A stretch of 64,000 bases of DNA from Streptomyces sp. B3I8 (GTDB lineage Bacteria > Actinomycetota > Actinomycetes > Streptomycetales > Streptomycetaceae): positions 4,787,501 to 4,851,500 of the forward strand of contig NZ_JAUSYN010000002.1 of NCBI RefSeq assembly GCF_030816915.1, written 5' to 3'. Every line of letters starts with the position of its first letter. The stretch's first letter is position 1. The notes under the pieces are model-generated. The model worked only from the letters and a program-made list of their open reading frames with translations, did no database searches and was not told the origin of the DNA. Both the position numbers and the translations under genes were made by a program. Below, one piece after another: positions 9,100 through 16,831 of the stretch.

Positions 9100-9745
9100 T
9101 CCTCCGGGTCCGGGGGGCGACGCGGTGAGCCCACCCGCGTACACGCCGAGCATCTCGACCCCCCGGCGGGCCATGCCGTCGGCGGACGACGGATCGCTGC
9201 CGAGGGCGTCCGCGAGCCGGTCGCGGAGCGGGAAGACGGCGAGGTCATTGGCGAGCAGAAAGGCCGCACACACGTCCGCGTCCCGCCCCGGGCGTGGCGA
9301 CCCCGGCCGCCACGAGCCCGGCCGGCGCCGCCCGGCTCAGCTCGAACAACCGCTGGAGAAGCTTCCGCCCGGCCTCGGAGCCGCCCAGCAGCAACCGGCG
9401 CAGATACCCGGGCAGGGCGACCCGCTGGGCAGATGCCGCCCGAACACCTCACTCAGGAGCCCAGAGGCCGCGGGATCGACGAGCCGGGCCACCGTCCTCC
9501 CCGGCCGGCTCTCCCGGCATCCCCTCGAACACATCGAGGACGTACTGGTCGACCTCCTGCCGCAACCCGTCCTTGGACCCGAAGTGATGCACGACGAGCC
9601 CCGCGGACCCCCGCGGCCTCGGCGATCTGCCGCACGGTGACCCCTTTCGGGCCCCCGCACGGCGAACAACCGCAGTGCCTCGTCCCGGATGACGGCCCGA
9701 GCGGTCCGGTCCCCCTCGACGACCGAACGTATGTACAGCAGCCTG
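9100..9745 (-). pseudogene. Decayed TetR family regulator
   Basis: Pieces in all three minus frames line up as one TetR protein: EGDRTARAVIRDEALRLFAVRG (helix 1), VRQIAEAAGV (recognition region near 9620), VVHHFGSKDGLRQEVDQYVL (the classic helix 3-4 junction), YLRRLLLGGSEAGRKLLQRLFEL, and DVCAAFLLANDLAVFPLRDRLADAL. At least three frame changes are needed, so no functional product can be made. It would have controlled the adjacent ABC remnant. Confidence 0.8.
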
Positions 9746-9785
9746 AACAACCCTTCAGCGCGACGTCCAGGGTGAGCGGCTAGAC

Positions 9786-9801
9786 TTGAAGAGTTCTTCA
9801 A
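9786..9801. promoter_or_regulatory. Candidate ArsR operator (TTGAAGA-GT-TCTTCAA)
   Basis: Perfect 7-bp inverted repeat with a 2-bp centre, 22 bp before the ATG of the ArsR gene at 9824. It fits the short dyads bound by ArsR/SmtB dimers and shares a TTGn-N8-nCAA frame with the sites before the two paralogues. Confidence 0.6.
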
Positions 9802-9823
9802 TTGATGACAAGAGGTAGATGAG

Positions 9824-10162
9824 ATGCCGGTCCCGCTGTACGAGGCGAAGGCCGAGTTCTTCCGTATGCTCGGCCACCCGGTGCGCATCCGGGTCCTGGA
9901 ACTCCTTCAGGACGGCCCGAAGCCGGTGCGTGAGCTGCTCGCCGACATCGAGGTCGAGCCCTCCAACCTGTCACAGCAGCTGGCGGTGCTGCGCCGCTCC
10001 GGCATCGTCACCGCCACCCGCACCGGCTCCACCGTCGTCTACGAACTGGCCGCAGAAGAGGTGGCCGACCTTCTGGCCGTCGCCCGGCAGGTCCTCTCGG
10101 TCCTCCTCGCGGGACAACAGCGACTCCTGCGGGAACTGAGGACGACGGAGCCGACGCCATGA
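9824..10162 (+). CDS. ArsR family winged-helix repressor (paralogue 1)
   Basis: The product has 112 residues, a typical ArsR length. It opens with the lineage-specific VPLYEAKAEFFRMLGHPVRIRVLELL; the recognition helix region is SNLSQQLAVLRRSGIV and the wing is ATRTGSTVVYEL. There is no Cys-x-Cys or clustered His metal site in helix alpha-3, so it may sense something other than the classic metals. A perfect palindrome at 9786-9801 probably is its autoregulatory operator. Its stop overlaps the start of the small membrane protein gene at 10159 (ATGA), pointing to translational coupling. Two paralogues sharing the same opening motif lie at 12920 and 16032. Confidence 0.85.
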   Translation: MPVPLYEAKAEFFRMLGHPVRIRVLELLQDGPKPVRELLADIEVEPSNLSQQLAVLRRSGIVTATRTGSTVVYELAAEEVADLLAVARQVLSVLLAGQQRLLRELRTTEPTP

Positions 10163-10386
10163 CGAGCCCTCTGGGAAGGAACGACGCCCGCATGAGCCAG
10201 AACACCGAAGCGGCCGGCCGGCCCGACGAGGAGTCCCGTGCCGAGCCCGAGGCAACGGGCGACAACTCGGAACGCCGCATGGAACGAGGCATCGCGATCC
10301 GCGCCGGCTTCTACATCTTCGGCACCCACCTCTTCGCCGGCTTCGTCTGGCTGCTCTTCTACGTGGGCGAACACGCCCACAAGTAA
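10159..10386 (+). CDS. Small single-pass membrane protein, DUF6126-like
   Basis: The product has 75 residues from ATG 10159, or 64 from ATG 10192, which has GGAAGGA eleven bases before it. The N-terminal half is charged and disordered (EESRAEPEATGDNSERR). The C-terminal half is a transmembrane helix with the pattern FYIFGTHLFAGFVWLLFYVG and a short basic end, matching my memory of DUF6126 proteins, whose role is unknown. The 4-bp overlap with the upstream ArsR gene implies co-expression, so its level is probably set by that repressor. Confidence 0.7.
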   Translation: MTSPLGRNDARMSQNTEAAGRPDEESRAEPEATGDNSERRMERGIAIRAGFYIFGTHLFAGFVWLLFYVGEHAHK

Positions 10387-10400
10387 CGGGGCGCGCGGTC

Positions 10401-10481
10401 GGTCCTACGGGTCCTACGGGTCCTACGGGTCCTACAGGTCCTACAGGTCCTACAGGTCCTACAGGTCCTACAGGTCTTACA
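10401..10481. repeat. 9-bp tandem repeat, nine units
   Basis: Three units read GGTCCTACG, five read GGTCCTACA and the last GGTCTTACA, each nine bases apart. The last unit contains the stop codon of the minus-strand gene at 10477-10680, so the array has grown directly behind that stop. Confidence 0.95.
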
Positions 10482-10680
10482 ACAGGTGGTCGGCCTTGCC
10501 CGCCTTGATGTCGGTGATGAGCGTGCGAAGGGCTTCGAGGGAGTCGGTGAGGTAACGGTCCTCCTGCCCGGCAACGGCTATGTAGGCGTTGCCGTCGGCG
10601 TCCGTACCGAGGCGGAAGCAGTTGCTCGCGTCCTGGCAGAAGGGGTCTTCCCAGTTGATGCCGGAGTTGACGTCGGACAT
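10477..10680 (-). CDS. Small protein partnered with an XRE regulator (DUF397-like position)
   Basis: The product has 67 residues and is acidic. The visible pattern is NWEDPFCQDASNCFRLG then AYIAVAGQEDRYLTDSLEALR and a C-terminal helix IKAGKADHLL. It lies 11 bp downstream of the XRE/DUF5753 gene on the same strand. That is the usual place of the DUF397 partner, although the sequence lacks the typical DUF397 serine-rich start, so it may be a related variant. In known pairs the small protein binds and modulates the regulator. The stop codon lies in the 9-bp tandem array. Confidence 0.65.
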   Translation of the reverse strand: MSDVNSGINWEDPFCQDASNCFRLGTDADGNAYIAVAGQEDRYLTDSLEALRTLITDIKAGKADHLL

Positions 10681-10691
10681 GGCGAAGTCTC

Positions 10692-11543
10692 CTAAAGATC
10701 GCGGGAAATGGTGTGCATGAGGTCGAGGGTCGCCTCAGGGCTGAGGGCGATCCTCTGCATCTCGTCCAGTTGCAGGCGGTACTTGCACAGGTGGGCGCCT
10801 GAGTGCAGGAATTCCCCCGCCGTGCTGCGGTCCAGTTGCACGGTGTCGAGTGCGGGTACCTGCCCGTGGGCGTACAGGATCGACTGACCCGAACCGGGGA
10901 ATGCCCCCGCGGAGAAGGGGATGGCCTGGATCGTGACGTTGTCGCGCTCCGCGGCTGCCATGAGATGGCGGAGCTGGTCCCGCAGCACCGTTCGCCCGCC
11001 GACCTCGATCCGCAGGGCGGCCTCATGGATGGTCAACGCGTAGTCCGGGGCATCGCTCCGGTCGATGACCTGGTGTCTGCGCACGCGGTGGGCGACCCTG
11101 GCCTCGAACTCCTCGGCGGGCAACGGCGGAATGGCGGCCCCGAAGAGTGCACGGGCGTAGGCGTCCGTCTGGAACTGCCCCGGCATGTGCGTCATCGTGC
11201 TCACGCGCAGGACCTTGGCGTGCCACTCCAACTCGGCGATGTCCAGGAACGTCGAGGGCAGGAGGTCGCGGTACTCCTCCCACCAACCGGTCGTGCGGTC
11301 ACCGCACATGGAGACGAGTGCGTCCACCAGTTCATGGTCCGTGCACTCGTACCGGAAGGCGATGCGCCGGACGCGCTCCGGGCTGACACCGTGGCGCCCC
11401 GCCTCGGTACTGGTGATGACGGTCCGCTTCGTCTCCAGCAGCGCGGCGGCCTGCTCGGTCGACAGCCCCGCCTCCTCCCGCAGCTTGCGCAGCTCCGCGC
11501 CCAGCCGCTGCTGGCGCGCGGTCGGATGACTCCTCGGCGGCAT
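10692..11543 (-). CDS. XRE family HTH regulator with DUF5753 (Scr1/BldB-partner type)
   Basis: The product has 283 residues. Residues ~10-70 form an HTH_XRE (LGAELRKLREEAGLSTEQAAALLETKRTVITSTEAGRHGVSPERV). From ~105 the DUF5753 domain follows, with the usual PGQFQTDAYARALF and VTIQAIPFSAGAF segments. Such regulators in Streptomyces sit with DUF397 proteins and often a nearby RsbW-like ATPase; both are present here, the ATPase being divergent at 11788. ATG 11543 was chosen because GAGAGG precedes it at good distance and the longer frame adds only promoter-region sequence. The 244-bp divergent gap should carry both promoters. Confidence 0.85.
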   Translation of the reverse strand: MPPRSHPTARQQRLGAELRKLREEAGLSTEQAAALLETKRTVITSTEAGRHGVSPERVRRIAFRYECTDHELVDALVSMCGDRTTGWWEEYRDLLPSTFLDIAELEWHAKVLRVSTMTHMPGQFQTDAYARALFGAAIPPLPAEEFEARVAHRVRRHQVIDRSDAPDYALTIHEAALRIEVGGRTVLRDQLRHLMAAAERDNVTIQAIPFSAGAFPGSGQSILYAHGQVPALDTVQLDRSTAGEFLHSGAHLCKYRLQLDEMQRIALSPEATLDLMHTISRDL

Positions 11544-11787
11544 GTGTTCCCTCTCGTCGCGTGTGCCCCAGTCTTTCGCGAAGCGCACACCATTCCAACG
11601 GGCTTCCCAGACTAGGTAGCACATGTACCCCCAGATCCCCTACGCTGAGTGTCGCGCACGCTACACACCGCAACGCCGGAAGCGCACCGCGCGAGCATGC
11701 CCGTCCGCCCTGGGGCGGGTGTGTCCGCGACCAGGGCGGCAAGCCACCGGCGAGCCCGAACCCTCAAGTACCGCAACGGAGTTCGCC

Positions 11788-12201
11788 ATGCCCGAGATCC
11801 CCGTCGTCCCCGCCCACTGGCACTTCCCCGCACACCCGGCTTCCGTGCACCGCGCCCGCCGCGCCGTCGCCGAGTCCCTGCCGCACGCCCTCCGCCCCCA
11901 CCTCGAGGACGACCTGCGCCTGCTGACCTCCGAACTGGTCACCAACGCCGTCCGTCACGGCACCTGCCCGGAGAACGAGAACCTCATCGAGCTCGTCCTC
12001 TGGCCGGCCGACGGCCACTACTGGCTCGCCGTCTCCGACCCCGGCACCGGCAAGCCCGTCGTCACCCACCCGGACCCCACCTCCGAAGGCGGCCGAGGCC
12101 TCCTCCTCGTCGACCACCTCGCCACGGCCTGGACAGTCCGCCCCCGCCCCACCCGCGGCACGTCGGTGATCGCGGGCCTGTCCCTCCATCGGCGCGGTTG
12201 A
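11788..12201 (+). CDS. RsbW-like ATP-binding protein (HATPase_c)
   Basis: The product has 137 residues, one GHKL ATPase domain without accessory parts. The N-box is ELVTNAVRHG and the G-box-like segment is SEGGRGLLLVDHLATAW, followed by RGTSVIAGL at the end. It is divergent from the XRE/DUF5753 gene, the standard neighbourhood for these ATPases in Streptomyces. ATG 11788 has ACGGAG seven bases upstream. It probably phosphorylates or sequesters an antagonist or sigma factor; no such gene is adjacent. Confidence 0.8.
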   Translation: MPEIPVVPAHWHFPAHPASVHRARRAVAESLPHALRPHLEDDLRLLTSELVTNAVRHGTCPENENLIELVLWPADGHYWLAVSDPGTGKPVVTHPDPTSEGGRGLLLVDHLATAWTVRPRPTRGTSVIAGLSLHRRG

Positions 12202-12308
12202 CCCGTCGGAGCCTTCGCCCAGAAGTCGGCTCCGCCGCATCTGCAGTGGAACGTGCAGAATGCGCCGTCTGCCCCCACCCCTACTCCATGGGAACTACAG
12301 TTATTTGT

Positions 12309-12632
12309 GTGCGACGCGTCACGCTGCGTTGCGCCCTGGCCACCCTCCACATCGAAACCCTTGTCGACGGGGAGCAGGGTGGCCCGCGAGCCACCCTGGA
12401 ACGGCTCCGCCCCGAGCCGGCCGACATGCTCCCGAAGGACAACGGCTCGCAGATCACCGGCTTCCGCCTGTCCCTGACCAAGAGCATGGGAAGCAGCCGC
12501 GGCAATGCCGAATCCGGCTTCATCCGAAGCGTGGACGACGCGGTGCACCGCTTCCACTCCACCGTGGTGGTCCATCTGAACCGTGCGACATCCCGTGGCG
12601 CGTCCTCCAGGACAGAGGCCCCGACGGGCTGA
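12309..12632 (+). CDS. Hypothetical protein, possibly frameshifted
   Basis: From GTG 12309 the frame encodes 107 residues with strongly G/C-ending codons, including TLERLRPEPADMLPKDNGSQ and SGFIRSVDDAVHRFHSTVVV. Codons before 12309 (ATG 12288 in frame) are AT-rich and look like promoter. Good coding bias seems to pass to another frame near 12580, where CDIPWRVLQDRGPDGLIRGD runs to a stop at 12709 just before a strong hairpin. The original protein was therefore perhaps ~133 residues and has gained a frameshift. I do not recognise the family. Confidence 0.4.
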   Translation: MRRVTLRCALATLHIETLVDGEQGGPRATLERLRPEPADMLPKDNGSQITGFRLSLTKSMGSSRGNAESGFIRSVDDAVHRFHSTVVVHLNRATSRGASSRTEAPTG

Positions 12633-12691
12633 TCCGCGGCGACCACGCAGGCCGACGTATCGCACGCGGCTGCCAGTGGTGGTCCCGAGAC

Positions 12692-12735
12692 GAAGCTCCC
12701 TCCCGCTGAGCAATGGAACAGCGGGAGGGGGCTTC
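12692..12735 (+). terminator. Strong terminator hairpin
   Basis: Near-perfect 17-bp inverted repeat with arms GAAGCTCCCTCCCGCTG (12692-12708) and its complement (12719-12735, one mismatch), loop 10 nt. It separates the hypothetical gene from the ArsR-SulP unit. Confidence 0.75.
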
Positions 12736-12802
12736 GTCGTACCTTCGCCGCAGTCCCTCGGTCCTCCGCAGGCCACCTCCACCCGGAGTCAGTCAGATGT
12801 CG

Positions 12803-12822
12803 AATTGCAAAATTTCGCAATT
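12803..12822. promoter_or_regulatory. Candidate ArsR operator (AATTGC-N8-GCAATT)
   Basis: Perfect inverted repeat in an unusually AT-rich patch 98 bp upstream of the ArsR-SulP unit. The spacing is identical to the dyad before the third ArsR paralogue (15825-15844). Confidence 0.6.
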
Positions 12823-12919
12823 GGTTAGATGCTGTGTTCACTGTGCTCGTAAGCAGCCGCGGGCGCAGGCTCTCGCGTCGGCTCCGTAGCCGGGGCCTCG
12901 AAGGGGAAGTCGAGGGGCC

Positions 12920-13264
12920 GTGTCCGTTCCGCTCCACCAGGCCAAGACCGCGTCCTTCCGGATGCTCGGTCACCTCGTACGAATGCGGGTGCCGGAGCTG
13001 CTCCAGGACGGGCCGATGCCGGTCCGGGGCCTGCCGGCCGCCATCGGGGGCGAGCCTCCGGGCCTGTCCCGGCAACGGGCGGCCCTGCGCCGCGCGGGCA
13101 TCGCCGGCGCGACCCGGGTGGGCCCGACGGTGGTCCACGAGCCGGCCGGCGGGGACGTGGCGGACCTGGCGGAGGCGGCGCGGCGAATCCTCACCGACAT
13201 GCCGGCCGGGCGCGACGGGCTGTCGGCCGCACCGCGGGAAAGAGACGGGACTGTCGCGCGATGA
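12920..13264 (+). CDS. ArsR family repressor (paralogue 2, divergent)
   Basis: The product has 114 residues. It aligns end to end with the paralogues at 9824 and 16032 (VPLHQAKTASFRMLGHLVRMR at the start), but many conserved positions have changed. The recognition helix reads GLSRQRAALRRAGIA instead of NLSQQLAVLRRSGIV, and the wing reads ATRVGPTVVHEP. Several proline substitutions fall inside expected helices, so this copy may be evolving fast or losing function. GTG 12920 matches the paralogues' start and follows GAGGGG. Its stop overlaps the SulP start (ATGA), implying co-translation. A dyad at 12803-12822 is the likely operator. Confidence 0.7.
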   Translation: MSVPLHQAKTASFRMLGHLVRMRVPELLQDGPMPVRGLPAAIGGEPPGLSRQRAALRRAGIAGATRVGPTVVHEPAGGDVADLAEAARRILTDMPAGRDGLSAAPRERDGTVAR

Positions 13265-14982
13265 CCACGGGTTTCCACCGGGTCCCGGCCCGGATCGTGT
13301 CGCTGCTGCCCGGTCGCAGCGATGTCGCCGAGGCGACGCGTGACCCGCGCCGGGACCTACTGGCCGGCGTCACCGTGGCGGTCGTGGCGCTCCCGCTCGC
13401 GCTGGGCTTCGGCGTCTCCTCCGGGCTCGGCGCGGCGGCGGGCCTGGCGACCGCGGTGGTCGCGGGCGCGCTCGCCGCGGTGTTCGGCGGTTCCAGCCTC
13501 CAGGTGTCCGGCCCGACCGGCGCCATGACGGTCGTCCTGGTGCCGATCGTCGCCCGGTACGGCCCTGGCGGGGTGCTCACCGTCGGCCTGATGGCGGGCG
13601 TCATGCTCGTCGGACTGGCAGTGCTGCGGGCCGGCAAGTACATGCGGTACGTCCCCGCCCCGGTCGTCGAGGGCTTCACCCTCGGCATCGCCTGCGTGAT
13701 CGGCCTGCAACAGGTCCCGAACGCGCTCGGCGTGCCCAAGCCCGAGGGCGACCGCGTGCTGATGGTGACCTGGCGCGCGTTCGAAGAGTTCGCGAAGCAT
13801 CCGAACTGGACGGCGGTCGGCTTGGCGGTCGCGGTGGCCGCGGTCATGCTGATCGGCGCCCGGTGGCGGCCGACCGTGCCGTTCTCGATCGTCGCCGTGA
13901 TCGCGGCGACGATCGTGGCACGGCTGGTCCACCTGGACGCGGCGAAGCCCATCGGTGACCTCCCCTCGGGCCTGCCCGCGCCCTCCCTGTCCTTCCTCGA
14001 CCTCGGCTCCCTCGGCTCCCTGCTCGCTCCCGCCGTGGCGGTCGCCGCGCTGGCGGCCCTGGAGTCGTTGCTGTCGGCGTCGGTCGCGGACGGCATGACC
14101 GTGGGCAAGCGGCACGACCCGGACCGGGAGCTGTTCGGACAGGGACTGGCCAACATCGCCGCCCCGCTGTTCGGCGGAGTACCGGCGACCGGCGCGATCG
14201 CCCGCACCGCGGTCAACGTCCGCACCGGAGCCGGCTCCCGCCTCGCCGCCCTCACCCACGCCGTCGTCCTCGCCGTGATCGTCTTCGCGGCCGCACCGCT
14301 CGTCTCGAGGATCCCGCTGGCCGCGTTGGCGGGCGTGCTGCTGGCCACCGCGGTGCGCATGGTCGAGGTCGGCTCGCTGCGGGCGATGGCCAAGGCCACC
14401 CGCTCGGACGCGCTCACCCTCGTCCTGACCGCGGCGGCGACCCTGGTCCTGGACCTCGTCTACGCCGTGATCATCGGCCTCGTCGTGGCGGGCGCCCTGG
14501 CCCTGCGCGCCGTCGCCCAGCAGGTCCGCATCGACCGGGTGCCGCTCGAGACGGGCGACCACAGCGCCGAGGAACACGCCCTGCTCGCCGAACACATCGT
14601 GGCCTACCGCATCGACGGACCACTGTTCTTCGCCGCCGCGCACCGCTTCCTGCTGGAGCTGACCGAGGTCGCCGACGTCCGCGTGGTGATCCTGCGCATG
14701 TCGCGGGTGTCGACCATGGACGCCACCGGTGCCCTGGTCCTGAAGGACGCGGTGGAGAAGCTGAAGCGGCGCGGCATCCTCGTCCTCGCCTCCGGCATAC
14801 GCCCAGGCCAGCGCCAGGTCCTGGACTCCGTCGGCGCGCTGGAAGCGTTGCGGCACGCGGGACGGGAGTACGCCGACACCCCCGAGGCGATCCGGGCCGC
14901 CCGCGCCCACCTGGAGAGCGCCGGGGTACTGCCCGCCGTCGCCGCCCGGACGCCTCGGGCTCCCCGCGAGGAAGCCCTGTGA
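13261..14982 (+). CDS. SulP/SLC26 family anion transporter with STAS domain
   Basis: The product has 573 residues. The first ~430 form the 14-segment SLC26 fold, with the family stretches LPLALGFGVSSGLG and GGSSLQVSGPTGAMTV (anion-site region) and later GGVPATGAIARTAVNVRTGA. Residues ~445-555 form a cytoplasmic STAS domain containing VVILRMSRVSTMDATGALVL. It probably imports or exchanges sulfate, bicarbonate or a related anion at the cell membrane; no carbonic anhydrase is fused or adjacent. Its ATG overlaps the stop of the upstream ArsR gene, so it is probably repressed and co-translated with it. Confidence 0.88.
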   Translation: MTTGFHRVPARIVSLLPGRSDVAEATRDPRRDLLAGVTVAVVALPLALGFGVSSGLGAAAGLATAVVAGALAAVFGGSSLQVSGPTGAMTVVLVPIVARYGPGGVLTVGLMAGVMLVGLAVLRAGKYMRYVPAPVVEGFTLGIACVIGLQQVPNALGVPKPEGDRVLMVTWRAFEEFAKHPNWTAVGLAVAVAAVMLIGARWRPTVPFSIVAVIAATIVARLVHLDAAKPIGDLPSGLPAPSLSFLDLGSLGSLLAPAVAVAALAALESLLSASVADGMTVGKRHDPDRELFGQGLANIAAPLFGGVPATGAIARTAVNVRTGAGSRLAALTHAVVLAVIVFAAAPLVSRIPLAALAGVLLATAVRMVEVGSLRAMAKATRSDALTLVLTAAATLVLDLVYAVIIGLVVAGALALRAVAQQVRIDRVPLETGDHSAEEHALLAEHIVAYRIDGPLFFAAAHRFLLELTEVADVRVVILRMSRVSTMDATGALVLKDAVEKLKRRGILVLASGIRPGQRQVLDSVGALEALRHAGREYADTPEAIRAARAHLESAGVLPAVAARTPRAPREEAL

Positions 14983-15346
14983 CGAGTACGGCCCTTGCCG
15001 CAGTCCGTACGGCCGAGGCCTCCGGTGCGCAGGCCCGACGGTTGCCGGGGTCTGGCAGCCCGAGGCGGCCGATGCGCGTGGGACGGAAGCCGACCCCCAA
15101 CCGGCCCGCCCGGCGGACAAGGGACCTCGGCCGCCCGGTGATGCACACGCCGGCCGGCACCGGACGGAGGCTCACGCTCTCCGAACCGGCCGTTCCGGCC
15201 GGAGCGGCAGAGGTGATCCCTCACCCCCACCGCGTCGAGCGCATGGGAGGAGGCATCCCCCTCCGGTGCACGCGGAGCGAGCGGAGCCGGTGGCCGTCTC
15301 TGGATACGAACACGGCACGGTGCCGTACGGGCCGTGAGGAGGCGTG
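14983..15346. other. 364-bp gap without a supported gene
   Basis: It lies between sulP and the ATPase gene. No ORF has a ribosome binding site with a recognisable product, and no clear hairpin or palindrome stands out. It must hold the promoter for the gene at 15347. Confidence 0.35.
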
Positions 15347-15772
15347 ATGACCACGCAGCTCGAAGGGCTGCCTCACCGGCACGTGCTCACGCTGCCCAAC
15401 GCACCGTCCGCCGTCCGTCTGGCCCGCGAGACAGCCGAGGAGGCGCTGCTGGAATGGGGCATAAACCTTCACCACCCCACGGTGGGCCCCGCCCTGCTGA
15501 TCCTCGGCGAGCTGGTCACCAACACCGTGAGGCACGCTGCCTCCCGCTCCCCGCAGGTCACGGTGATCTACGCGGCGGGCCACGACTGTCTGGCCTTCGC
15601 CGTCCACGACCGCCACCCCTACCGGCCCCCGCTGTACGGCGCCGTCGCGGGAACCGGCGCCGGAGGCATCGGCACGGTGATGGAACTGGTCCTCGGCCTG
15701 GGCGGCAGCGCCGTCGTCCGCCCGGATGCCGACGGCGGCGGCAAGAGCATCTGGATCACCCTCCCCCTATGA
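15347..15772 (+). CDS. RsbW-like ATP-binding protein (HATPase_c)
   Basis: The product has 141 residues. The N-box is GELVTNTVRHAA; the second ATP-contacting region is GTGAGGIGTVMELVLGLGG, shorter and more glycine-rich than in the two other RsbW-like proteins of this window, and SIWITLPL closes the fold. A strong GAGGAGG precedes ATG 15347, with an in-frame GTG three bases earlier. It is the third such orphan ATPase within 11 kb, each of different sequence and none beside a sigma-factor gene. The regulatory partner is unknown. Confidence 0.75.
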   Translation: MTTQLEGLPHRHVLTLPNAPSAVRLARETAEEALLEWGINLHHPTVGPALLILGELVTNTVRHAASRSPQVTVIYAAGHDCLAFAVHDRHPYRPPLYGAVAGTGAGGIGTVMELVLGLGGSAVVRPDADGGGKSIWITLPL

Positions 15773-15824
15773 ATCCGCCGACGAACTGGCCGCCGCGCTC
15801 GCACGGTCCCCCTCACTCGTACGG

Positions 15825-15844
15825 AGTTGCTAATCTCGGCAACT
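15825..15844. promoter_or_regulatory. Candidate ArsR operator (AGTTGC-N8-GCAACT)
   Basis: Perfect inverted repeat whose 8-bp centre contains TAATCT, a plausible -10 element, so repressor binding would cover the promoter. It lies 188 bp upstream of the ArsR gene at 16032. Confidence 0.6.
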
Positions 15845-16031
15845 GCCGAGGCCACCACCGTGATGCGGGGCAGCCCGCATTGGTGCGCCCGGCAGCCGCA
15901 CGGACCCGGCACGACTGCCGACTGCCGATGCGGGCGAGGACGGGCAGCATGCGCGGGACGAATGGTGGAACACGGTGCGCCGACGACCGGTCGGGACGGC
16001 CGTGCTGCCCCGCCGGGAAGGGAACGGCAGG

Positions 16032-16385
16032 ATGAGCACGCCGCTGTACCAGCTGAAGGCCGAGTTCTTCAAGACACTCGGCCACCCGGCCCGCATCCGG
16101 GTCCTGGAACTGCTGAGCGAGCGCGAGCACGCGGTGGCGGAGATGCTGCCCGAGGTGGGCATCGAGGCCGCGCACCTGTCCCAGCAACTGGCCGTACTGC
16201 GCCGGGCGAACCTCGTGGTGACCCGCAAGGAGGGCTCCAGCGTGTACTACTCGCTGACCAGCCCGCACATCGCCGAACTGCTGCGAGTCGCGCGCACCAT
16301 CCTGTCCGGGGTACTGATCGGCCAGGCCGAACTGCTCGCCGACCTCCAAGCCGCCCAACAGACGGCGGCAAGACCGCCGTCGTAG
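16032..16385 (+). CDS. ArsR family winged-helix repressor (paralogue 3)
   Basis: The product has 117 residues. It starts TPLYQLKAEFFKTLGHPARIRVLELL, has recognition helix AHLSQQLAVLRRANLV and wing TRKEGSSVYYSL, the cleanest ArsR fold of the three paralogues here. No cysteine pair is present. ATG 16032 matches the start of the paralogues; GTG 15975 would add 19 Arg-rich residues. A perfect AGTTGC dyad lies upstream. No transporter gene follows directly: downstream is a convergent small membrane protein gene. Its regulated target may be itself only, or genes elsewhere. Confidence 0.85.
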   Translation: MSTPLYQLKAEFFKTLGHPARIRVLELLSEREHAVAEMLPEVGIEAAHLSQQLAVLRRANLVVTRKEGSSVYYSLTSPHIAELLRVARTILSGVLIGQAELLADLQAAQQTAARPPS

Positions 16386-16452
16386 CCACACCCCCGATCG
16401 ACAGCCCCCACCTCGCACGCGAGCCCGTTCACCAGCGCGGTACGCGACGCGG

Positions 16453-16668
16453 TCAACGCCCCGTCCGACGCTGCTCGTCGAACCGAACCAACACCCGCAC
16501 CAGACGCCACACCCCGGCCACCGCCCCGAGAATCACGCCCGCCACCAACACGCCGTCCCTCACCGAACCGGAGAGATCAAGGACCCGAACCAGGGTCCAG
16601 GCGACGGCATAGACAAGTGCGGCCGGCACTGCGGCGGTCACCAGCGCGAACACGATCTCCACCGTCAT
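16453..16668 (-). CDS. Small two-helix membrane protein
   Basis: The product has 71 residues, with two hydrophobic helices (VFALVTAAVPAALVYAVAW and DGVLVAGVILGAVAGVW) joined by the loop VLDLSGSVR and followed by a basic tail (RVLVRFDEQRRTGR), predicting both ends in the cytoplasm. GAGAAGGA stands before ATG 16668, which is why it was preferred over the ATG at 16707. No family function is known to me. Confidence 0.6.
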   Translation of the reverse strand: MTVEIVFALVTAAVPAALVYAVAWTLVRVLDLSGSVRDGVLVAGVILGAVAGVWRLVRVLVRFDEQRRTGR

Positions 16669-16831
16669 CGCGTCCTTCTCCCACCGCGACTCACGCCCCC
16701 TGTCCATCCCGCAAGTCTCACACGCCGCCCGGCGCCAGCCATCGAGCCCTCGAAAAGCATGTCCGGGTCCTCCCTCGTCCCGAACCCCACCTGCTGCGAT
16801 GCTTCAAGTCGGGACCGGGGGAGGGGGCTTT

